From: CAYWNK01 sp047639615
GTDB lineage: Bacteria > Planctomycetota > UBA1135 > GCA-002686595
Length of the DNA: 5,379 nt
NCBI GenBank assembly: GCA_047639615.1
Contig: JBLIOL010000355.1
Span: 1-5,379 of the forward strand
Direction: 5' to 3'
Position numbers and translations under genes: made by a program. Every line of letters begins with the position of its first letter. The stretch's first letter is position 1. A model generated the notes under the pieces. That model ran no database searches and had not been told where the DNA came from. It saw only the letters and a program-made list of their open reading frames with translations. Shown here one piece after another: positions 1 through 5,106 of the stretch.

Positions 1-517
1 CGTTCCAATCCACGCGCACGGCTTGGCCGGCGTGCAGGCGCAACTCGACCGGCCCCGACGGCAGCCCGCGGAAGTAGACGGCACTAGGACCAACATCGGC
101 CGTCCAACCACCGGGCAGTTTGACCTCGTGCTGACCCTTGCGTACTTCCAGGTCGCACCAGGCAAGCTCGAGGAGGTTCCACTGCAAGCTCGGCGTGCTA
201 TTCGGCAATGAGCCGGCGGCGGGTTGCTCGTAACTCCACTGCAGGGACGAAGGTCCCCAAATGTGCAGGCTGGCGCGGCCGGGCCAGGAGAGATGCACCT
301 CAGAGCCGGTGCCGATCTCGATGTGAGCACCCCCACGGGTCAGGGTGTCTTCACCCCGGCGCAAGGATTGCTCGGCGCGGCCGCCGTTGAGCAGCACGAC
401 GCGGCCGCGGTGCACCTCGATGCGAGCGGTCTCCGTGTCGGGTATTACGGAGGATTGGGCCCCGGCGAAGGGCATGAGCAGGGCGAGGGCGAGTGAGCTG
501 CTTTTGAGACGATTCAT
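1..517 (-). CDS. Exported FecR-like domain protein, C-terminus cut by the window edge
   Basis: The frame opens at ATG 515-517 on the minus strand and stays open for 172 codons to the left edge, so the C-terminus is missing. Residues 1-23 look like a Sec signal peptide: MNRLK, then a hydrophobic core (LALALLM), then a small-residue cleavage region near AGA-QS. The mature part reads as a beta-rich FecR-like domain at about residues 31-95. It begins with IEVHRGRVVLL, then has a Gly-rich 'LRRGEDTLTRGGAHIEIGTGSEVHLSW' type pattern (described from residues 52-78) and ends with a 'Gly-Pro-Ser-Ser-Leu' turn. A second beta-rich segment with LELAWCDLEVRKGQHEVKLP follows at 116-135. FecR-like domains are usually periplasmic or cell-surface modules; the exact role here is unknown. 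No clear Shine-Dalgarno sequence precedes the ATG. It is co-oriented with the kinase upstream, 268 nt away, so an operon is possible but not shown. The CDS call is firm because of the signal peptide and sustained frame; the family call is moderate. Confidence 0.75.
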   Translation of the reverse strand, partial: MNRLKSSSLALALLMPFAGAQSSVIPDTETARIEVHRGRVVLLNGGRAEQSLRRGEDTLTRGGAHIEIGTGSEVHLSWPGRASLHIWGPSSLQWSYEQPAAGSLPNSTPSLQWNLLELAWCDLEVRKGQHEVKLPGGWTADVGPSAVYFRGLPSGPVELRLHAGQAVRVDWN

Positions 518-612
518 GGGCACTTTGGCTATCAGGGACGAGACCCCTAAAATCGACCAGAGCCCAGCCCGCCCTAAAGCCAGTGCCTAGTTTCGATCCC
601 GCGAATTTGCCT

Positions 613-646
613 GCGGCCCTAGCAGGCCGCTTAAAGAACAGCGGCC
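613..646. repeat. Two overlapping, mutually exclusive inverted repeats
   Basis: GGCCGC at 625-630 can pair with GCGGCC at 613-618 (6 bp, 6-nt loop). Alternatively, GGCCGCT at 625-631 can pair with AGCGGCC at 640-646 (7 bp, 8-nt loop). Both pairings are perfect, and they exclude each other because they share the middle arm. A further 6-bp pairing, GCCTGC 609-614 with GCAGGC 622-627, overlaps the first. No T-tract follows on either strand, so this is not a standard intrinsic terminator. It may simply be a GC-rich structured tract. Confidence 0.45.
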
Positions 647-667
647 CAGCGATTGGTTTCCACGGAT

Positions 668-735
668 CGTCTGGCAAGGCGGCAGATCCCCCCATAGTGG
701 TGGCTATTTGGGGGTTCTGGCAACGCAGCCAGACG
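668..735. repeat. Nested inverted repeat, possible structured RNA or terminator-like element
   Basis: The outer arms CGTCTGGC (668-675) and GCCAGACG (728-735) are perfectly complementary. Inside them lies a second stem: CCCCC 688-692 pairs with GGGGG 710-714 and ATAG 694-697 pairs with CTAT 704-707. It has a small 1x2 internal loop and a 6-nt loop at 698-703. TCTGGCAA also occurs as a direct repeat (670-677 and 716-723), so the GCCAGA at 728-733 has two possible partners. The element sits about 50 nt past the kinase stop codon on the minus strand. It could be the 3' end structure of that transcript or a leader element for the FecR-like gene. No U-tract is visible. Confidence 0.45.
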
Positions 736-749
736 CTTCGTGGGAGCCG

Positions 750-763
750 AGCGACAAGTCGCT
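750..763. repeat. Short perfect palindromic hairpin near the kinase stop
   Basis: AGCGAC and GTCGCT are perfect complements separated by AA. On the plus strand this is followed after GTC by TTTT (767-770), a terminator-like layout. However, no gene is read in that direction here. On the minus strand, where the kinase ends 22 nt earlier, no U-tract follows. It may be a weak terminator for antisense transcription or chance. Confidence 0.3.
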
Positions 764-785
764 GTCTTTTGAGCGGGCTGCTAAA

Positions 786-1874
786 TCAGCCTGCCAGACG
801 TGCCCTGAGCATGCTCGCACGTAACTTGTCACGCTCGGAAGCGTCCTCGCCCTCTACCTCACCGAGATGCGAAAGAGCCAGGATGTGGCCTTTCTGGACC
901 TGTAGGCCCAGGGCCATGAGGGTATCCAGACTGACCGATTCAAGCAGGCCCTGGTGCAAGCCGAGACGCAGGGTGGAGAGATGAGTGAGCGCCTCCTCCG
1001 TGGGCAGGGCCCGAGCGCTGCGCAGGGTGCCATAGGATTTCGCTACGCGATCCCGCAGGGGTGCCCGATGAGCATCCACGAGATCACTGCGCAGGCGCCG
1101 CTCGAAGTCGACGATGCCGGGCACCAGGTGCTGCAGCTCGGCGATCAGTTCAGCCTCCGTGCGGCCCAGGGTGACCTGGTTGCTGATCTGGTAGAGATCA
1201 CCCGCCGCGCGGCTACCCTCCCCATGCATGCCGCGAACGGCCAAGCCGGTGTGCTGTGCAGCGATGAAGACCTTCTCGAGTTCCTTGCGCACGAGGCCCA
1301 AAGCGGGCAGGTGCAACATCACCGAAGCGCGCAGGCCGGTGCCAACATTCGTCGGGCAGGCCGTCAGGTAGCCCAGTTTCTTGGAATGAGCAAAGGGTAA
1401 TTGGCGCTCCAGGAAGGTGTCCAAGTCATGAGCACGCTGCCAAGCCAGCTCCAGGTTGTAGCCGGCCGCGAGAGCGGAAAGCCGCACGTGATCCTCTTCA
1501 CCCACCATGATCGAGGTTGTCTCGGAATGGCCAAAAGCAACCGCGCGCCCCTCGAGTCCGACCTCGCCGGAGACCAGATCGCGACTGGCCAGGTTGCGCT
1601 CTAAGAGCAGCAGCTTGAGCACCTGACTGGCTTCAGCTAACGGTACCCAGAGGGTTTCCCCGTCCAAACGTGCCTCCATCAGAGACGCCTGTACGCGCTC
1701 GACCAGCTCTATGGCCCGGGCGGGGTCCAACTTTTTCTGGAATGGGAAGTCGCACACGTTGCGCGCCAGGCGCACACGGCAGGAGACGACCACATCCGCG
1801 TCAGGGGCTTTGCAGTCGAGCCAGCCGCCCGTGCGGTCGGCTAAACTGAAGGGATCGAGGGGCGTGGGTTCCAA
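786..1874 (-). CDS. mcsB: McsB-like protein arginine kinase
   Basis: This 362-residue protein has the full length of bacterial McsB. McsB is an ATP:guanido phosphotransferase that phosphorylates arginines on proteins and, in Firmicutes, marks them for ClpC-ClpP degradation in the cytoplasm. The visible signatures are the nucleotide-binding SCRVRLARN (S31, R33, R35, R38), GEEDHVRL at 125-132, and CPTNVGTGLRAS at 173-184, with the conserved Cys at 173. RGMHGEGS follows at 214-221 and ISNQVTLG at 230-237. The C-terminal RDKLRA at 348-353 matches the RDxxRA phospho-arginine-sensing motif of true McsB and argues against a creatine or arginine kinase. The family NEEDH motif begins here with Gly instead of Asn. 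The start is TTG at 1872-1874, because an in-frame stop lies five codons upstream and the N-terminus aligns with McsB from there. No Shine-Dalgarno sequence is evident. No mcsA gene adjoins it: upstream is a divergent transporter. Confidence 0.93.
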   Translation of the reverse strand: MEPTPLDPFSLADRTGGWLDCKAPDADVVVSCRVRLARNVCDFPFQKKLDPARAIELVERVQASLMEARLDGETLWVPLAEASQVLKLLLLERNLASRDLVSGEVGLEGRAVAFGHSETTSIMVGEEDHVRLSALAAGYNLELAWQRAHDLDTFLERQLPFAHSKKLGYLTACPTNVGTGLRASVMLHLPALGLVRKELEKVFIAAQHTGLAVRGMHGEGSRAAGDLYQISNQVTLGRTEAELIAELQHLVPGIVDFERRLRSDLVDAHRAPLRDRVAKSYGTLRSARALPTEEALTHLSTLRLGLHQGLLESVSLDTLMALGLQVQKGHILALSHLGEVEGEDASERDKLRASMLRARLAG

Positions 1875-1994
1875 GAGTTGTACGTGTGTTCAGTTGGGGC
1901 TCAGAGAATTGCAGCCGGCGTCCGATGGTTCGGCTAGCCTCTTTATAACTCACCTGACCTATCCACAGTACCCCGACCGTATCTTCGCCTGGCC
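1875..1994. promoter_or_regulatory. Divergent intergenic region between the kinase and transporter genes
   Basis: These 120 nt separate two divergently read genes, so promoters for both are expected here. The only AT-rich spot is CTTTATAAC around 1941-1949. It gives a plausible -10 for the transporter (TATAAC, 1944-1949) and, on the other strand, TATAAA (1942-1947) for the kinase. I find no matching -35 hexamer at the usual spacing for either direction. Neither gene has a clear Shine-Dalgarno sequence here. No operator-like palindrome stands out. Confidence 0.3.
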
Positions 1995-3791
1995 ATGCCT
2001 GCCTTCGACCCGGCTGTCATAGTTTTAGCCACCCTGGCCACCAGCATCCTCCTGTTCGCCACGGGCGTGGTCCGTTACGACATGGTGGCGCTCTTGGTGG
2101 TGCTGGTGCTGACCCTGACCGGCACCCTGACCCCTGAGGAGGCCTTCCGAGGCTTCGCCAGCAATCCGGTCATCCTGATCGCCTCCATGTACGTCTTCGG
2201 GCTGGCCTTCACCAAGACCGGCGTGGCGGAGGCCTTGGGTGCGAAAGTTTTGCGCTCCAAATCCGGGAGCGAGCGCAGCCTGGTGGGTCGCATCACCCTC
2301 GTCTCGGGCTTGCTCTCCTCGGTGCTCTCCAACACCGGCGTGGTCGCCACCTTGATCCCCGTCTGCCACGGGCTCTCGCGCACCTACAAAATCTCGGTCT
2401 CGCGCCTGCTGATGCCCATGGCCTTCGGCAGCTTGCTGGGCGGCATGGTGACCGTCATCGCCACCTCCACCAACGTGACGGTCAACGAGATCGTGCGCCG
2501 CTCCGGTGGGACCCCCTTCGCCCTGTTTGAGTTCGCACCCTTCGGCCTGATCATGGTCGCCGCCGGCGCACTCTTCTTCCTGGGCCCGGGCCGCGCGCTG
2601 CTACCCAAGCGCGCCATGGAGAGCCTGACCGATCGCTACCAGGTGCCCAAGTTCGTGACCGAGGTATTGGTCGAACCCTCGAGCACCCTGATCAACCGCG
2701 CCGTGGCGGACGTGGACATTTTCAATCGGTACCGCGTCACGGTGCTCGGCATCGTGCGCGCCGGTGGCGAAGCAGCCGTGCTCGCGCCAGGAGCTTACAA
2801 CCGCATTCGGGCCGATGACGTGCTTCTGCTGCAGGGAGCGCCCGATGACCTCATGGCGCTCTCCGGCGAAGTACCCCTGCGCCCACGCAAATCGGTCGAG
2901 ACCAACGATGCAAGTCTGGTGTCCGACGACGTGCGCCTGGTGGAGGCCGTGGTCGCGGCCAACTCCGACTTCGCCGGCCGCACCGTGGCCGGTTCCCAGT
3001 TCCGTACGCGCACCGGACTCAACGTGCTAGCGCTCGCCACCCACGGCGAGGTGCAGGTCAAGCGCATGCAGAACCACGTGCTCGAAGTGGGCGATACGTT
3101 GCTCCTGCAAGGTCACCTTGCGGACGTGGAGCGCGCCCGACGCGAGCGCCAAATCATCGTCGTGGACGAGGTCGACCGCGACCACCTGGGTAGCCGCGGC
3201 GTGACCACCATCGCCCTGCTGGCCCTGGTCCTGTGCCTGGCCGCCTTCACCAGCATGAGCCTCTCGGTGCTGGCCCTGGCCGGCGCCGTAGCCCTGGTGA
3301 TCTCCGGGGTCTTGCGCCAAGAGGAGGCCTACCGCGCGGTGGACTGGCCGGTGCTCGTACTGGTGGGCGGCATGCTCGCCTTGGGCCAAGCCTTCAAGCA
3401 GCACGGGCTAGCCGAAGCAGTCGCCGCTTGGCTGACCCAATTGGGCAACGACGGCCTGACCCCCACGGCCCTGCTGGCCCTCGTGCTCGGCGCCACCGTG
3501 GGCCTAACTCAGGTCATGAACAACGTCTCTACGGCCGCGGTCATGACGCCCGTCGCCTTGGACTTGGCACGCGCCACCGGATACCAGTCGCAGCCCTTCC
3601 TGATGGCCGTCATGGCCGGCTCCAGCCTGGCCTTCCTCTCGCCGGTAGCGCACCAGGCCAACGCCATGATCATGGGCCCGGGCAACTACCGCTACCGCGA
3701 CTACCTCCGCGTGGGCCTGCCCCTGACGGCGGTGATGCTGGGTTTGGCCATGCTCTTGATCCCTTGGTTCTGGCCCCTGCTGCCAATCTAG
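1995..3791 (+). CDS. SLC13/DASS-family permease with two RCK_C (TrkA_C) domains
   Basis: This is a 598-residue inner-membrane transporter of the divalent anion:sodium symporter type. Members move sulfate, dicarboxylates or similar anions; the substrate here cannot be read from sequence. It has an N-terminal membrane half (about 5-200), a cytosolic insert, and a C-terminal membrane half (about 402-597). The two inverted-repeat signature motifs are present: SNT at 112-114 within LSSVLSNTGVVATLIP, and NNVSTAAVMTP at 509-519. The typical family tail is also visible: SSLAFLSPVAHQANAMIMGP at 543-562 followed by YRYRDYLRVGLPL. The insert holds two RCK_C-like modules, about 219-292 and 307-392. Each ends in a 'D-x-LLLQG' element (275-281, 367-373), and they may bind a ligand that gates transport. 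The start is ATG 1995, giving a hydrophobic N-terminus; no Shine-Dalgarno sequence precedes it. A hairpin terminator follows four nt after the stop, so the gene is probably monocistronic. Confidence 0.93.
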   Translation: MPAFDPAVIVLATLATSILLFATGVVRYDMVALLVVLVLTLTGTLTPEEAFRGFASNPVILIASMYVFGLAFTKTGVAEALGAKVLRSKSGSERSLVGRITLVSGLLSSVLSNTGVVATLIPVCHGLSRTYKISVSRLLMPMAFGSLLGGMVTVIATSTNVTVNEIVRRSGGTPFALFEFAPFGLIMVAAGALFFLGPGRALLPKRAMESLTDRYQVPKFVTEVLVEPSSTLINRAVADVDIFNRYRVTVLGIVRAGGEAAVLAPGAYNRIRADDVLLLQGAPDDLMALSGEVPLRPRKSVETNDASLVSDDVRLVEAVVAANSDFAGRTVAGSQFRTRTGLNVLALATHGEVQVKRMQNHVLEVGDTLLLQGHLADVERARRERQIIVVDEVDRDHLGSRGVTTIALLALVLCLAAFTSMSLSVLALAGAVALVISGVLRQEEAYRAVDWPVLVLVGGMLALGQAFKQHGLAEAVAAWLTQLGNDGLTPTALLALVLGATVGLTQVMNNVSTAAVMTPVALDLARATGYQSQPFLMAVMAGSSLAFLSPVAHQANAMIMGPGNYRYRDYLRVGLPLTAVMLGLAMLLIPWFWPLLPI

Positions 3792-3794
3792 GCC

Positions 3795-3821
3795 CCCCTA
3801 CTGACCCCGTCAGAGGGGTTT
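3795..3821 (+). terminator. Bulged intrinsic-type terminator after the transporter
   Basis: CCCCT (3795-3799) pairs with AGGGG (3814-3818) and CTGAC (3801-3805) pairs with GTCAG (3809-3813). This leaves one bulged A at 3800 and a CCC loop. The ten-base-pair stem is followed by only three Ts (3819-3821), a weak U-tract. It begins four nt past the transporter stop, the expected place. The T-tract ends exactly where the first palindrome of the next regulatory element begins. Confidence 0.65.
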
Positions 3822-3882
3822 GCGGTGATTAGGAGCACTAATCACCGCGCATTTTGCGGCGATTAAGGCTCGTAATCACCGC
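3822..3882 (+). promoter_or_regulatory. Twin palindromic operator upstream of the Fic gene
   Basis: There are two inverted repeats of the same design. The first is GCGGTGATTA (3822-3831), seven nt, TAATCACCGC (3839-3848), a perfect 10-bp dyad. The second is GCGGCGATTA (3856-3865), seven nt, TAATCACCGC (3873-3882), with one mismatch. Their centres (3835 and 3869) lie 34 bp apart, just over three helical turns. Flanking bases extend the similarity (TTTGCGG on the left side of both sites). The 7-nt spacers are unrelated, which points to selection on the arms. The block ends 32 nt before the Fic start codon, the right place for a repressor or autoregulator. A possible -10 (GATAAT, 3891-3896) lies just downstream, without a good -35. 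Alternative: the first dyad followed by GCATTTT could act as a second terminator hairpin for the transporter. Confidence 0.75.
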
Positions 3883-3902
3883 AAGCGGCCGATAATGAGG
3901 GT

Positions 3903-3907
3903 GAGGA
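3903..3907 (+). promoter_or_regulatory. Shine-Dalgarno sequence that decides the Fic start
   Basis: GAGGA lies seven nt before CTG 3915-3917. It is the only clear ribosome-binding site before any gene in the window. It supports initiation at the CTG instead of the first in-frame ATG at 4026, before which no comparable purine-rich site is seen at the right spacing. Confidence 0.6.
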
Positions 3908-3914
3908 TCGACCC

Positions 3915-5015
3915 CTGACCTACATCCACGAGCTCCCCAGCTGGCCCAGCTTCACCTGGGATGACCAGGCCCTATCCGCCCCGCTCACGGCCCTACGCCA
4001 CAAGCAGGGCCGACACCTGGGCAAGATGCAGGTGCTCGGTATGCAGCAGCGCTCCGAGGCCAGCCTGGAGCTGCTCACGGGGGACGTGGTCAAGTCCTGG
4101 GCGATCGAGGGCGAGGAGCTGAACGCTGATGAGGTGCGCTCCTCCATCGCGCGCCACTTGGGCATGGACCAAGCCGGACTGCCCCCCGTGGGCCGCGCCA
4201 TCGAAGGCGTGGTCGAGATGATGCTCGACGCCACTGGACGCTTCGATCGCGAACTCACACCTGAGCGCCTCTTCGATTGGCACACGCGCCTCTTCCCCAA
4301 GGACCAGCGCCGCCTTGAGCGTGTGCGAGTCGGCGGCTGGCGCCTACCCGAATCGGATCCCATGCAGGTCATTAGCGGCCGCGCGGGTCATCAACGCGTG
4401 CACTTCGAAGCACCGGCCGCAGCACGCATCGAGGAAGAGATGCAGAACTTCCTGCGCTGGTTCAACGGCTCGCAGCAGGGCGACCCCGTACTCCTGGCGG
4501 GCATCGCCCACCTGTGGTTCCTAACCGTGCACCCTTTCGAGGATGGCAACGGCCGCATCGCGCGCGCGATCGGCGACATGGCCTTGGCCCGCGCCGACGG
4601 TACCAAGGAACGCTACTACAGCCTCTCCACCCAAATCGAAAGCGAGCGCAAGGACTACTACCTACGGCTCGAGCAAACCCAACGCGGCGACCTCGACGCC
4701 ACCGAATGGTTGCTTTGGTTCCTAGGCATCCTCGACCGCGCCATCGAATCCGCCGAACACATACTCGGCAAGGTCTTCCACAAGGCACTGATCTGGCAAC
4801 GCGCCGCCGAGCACTCCCTCAACGAGCGTCAACGCAAGGTCCTGGGCCGCCTGCTCGACGACTTCAAGGGCCACCTCACCAGCTCCAAGTACGCCAAGCT
4901 AAGCGCCTGCTCCACCGACACCGCCTTGCGCGATATCCGCCAACTCCTCAGCTACGGACTACTAATCCAGAACCAAGCCGGCGGCCGCAGCACGAGCTAT
5001 CGCCTCGCGGACTAG
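3915..5015 (+). CDS. Fic-family AMP-transferase, DUF4172-Fic-winged helix, probable CTG start
   Basis: Read from CTG 3915 this is a 366-residue protein. Fic enzymes usually transfer AMP from ATP to hydroxyl side chains of target proteins; the target here is unknown. The N-terminus TYIHELPSWPSFTWDD followed by HKQGRHLGKMQ (residues 2-48) is the DUF4172 module. SWAIEG at 61-66 matches the inhibitory motif (S/T)xxxE(G/N), with Glu65 as the inhibitory residue of a class II Fic protein. The flap region is near 138-167 and contains ISGRAGHQRVHFEAP. The catalytic motif HPFEDGNGRIAR at 206-217 is complete (His206, Arg214, Arg217), so the enzyme should be active when relieved of inhibition. The C-terminal 302-366 is a winged helix, with a recognition helix near 333-347 and wing GGRSTSYRL at 356-364. 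No ATG, GTG or TTG exists in frame between the upstream TAA (3873-3875) and ATG 4026. Starting at 4026 would delete 37 residues of DUF4172. No antitoxin gene adjoins it. Confidence 0.92.
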   Translation: MTYIHELPSWPSFTWDDQALSAPLTALRHKQGRHLGKMQVLGMQQRSEASLELLTGDVVKSWAIEGEELNADEVRSSIARHLGMDQAGLPPVGRAIEGVVEMMLDATGRFDRELTPERLFDWHTRLFPKDQRRLERVRVGGWRLPESDPMQVISGRAGHQRVHFEAPAAARIEEEMQNFLRWFNGSQQGDPVLLAGIAHLWFLTVHPFEDGNGRIARAIGDMALARADGTKERYYSLSTQIESERKDYYLRLEQTQRGDLDATEWLLWFLGILDRAIESAEHILGKVFHKALIWQRAAEHSLNERQRKVLGRLLDDFKGHLTSSKYAKLSACSTDTALRDIRQLLSYGLLIQNQAGGRSTSYRLAD

Positions 5016-5052
5016 CGCAGCGTCGGGGTGGCAGCGCCTAGGGCAGCTCGGG

Positions 5053-5097
5053 GCCGACGGCGCAGACGGTGCCGACGGCGCAGACGGCGCAGACGGC
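5053..5097. repeat. Five-copy 9-bp tandem repeat
   Basis: Five consecutive 9-mers are present: GCCGACGGC, GCAGACGGT, GCCGACGGC, GCAGACGGC and GCAGACGGC. They alternate at first between GCCGACGG and GCAGACGG, so an 18-bp unit may have duplicated. One more GCCGACGGCGC occurs alone at 5241-5251 at the corresponding place before the second long repeat copy. This suggests the array expanded locally within the larger unit. The period is a multiple of three, but no gene is supported here. Confidence 0.85.
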
Positions 5098-5106
5098 AGG
5101 CCGGAT

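Larger units (their letters stand above)
518..785. other. Intergenic region with several inverted repeats
   Basis: No convincing gene lies in these 268 nt; the short open frames are low-quality overlaps. The region separates the stop of the protein arginine kinase (786-788) from the start of the FecR-like gene (517), both on the minus strand. It should therefore hold the kinase terminator and possibly a promoter for the FecR-like gene. I see neither a canonical U-tract terminator for the minus strand nor a good -35/-10 pair. What stands out are inverted repeats at 613-646, 668-735 and 750-763, described separately. Confidence 0.6.

Noticed and set aside
583..984. Plus-strand open frame of 133 codons
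   Set aside because: It runs antisense through the 3' end of the McsB gene and the hairpin region, with no recognisable domain. The kinase frame explains the overlap.
3233..3832. Plus-strand open frame of 199 codons
   Set aside because: It is a shadow of the transporter in another frame, rich in Arg, Pro and Gly, as expected from GC-rich third positions.
3822..3882. CRISPR-like or attachment-site reading of the repeated GCGGTGATTA elements
   Set aside because: Only two dyads with 7-nt internal spacers, no array, no cas genes and no integrase. Operator geometry and position before the Fic gene explain them better.
4026..5015. Fic protein as one half of a Fic/antitoxin two-gene toxin system
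   Set aside because: No small antitoxin frame is found upstream or downstream, and the inhibitory motif lies inside the same protein (residues 61-66).
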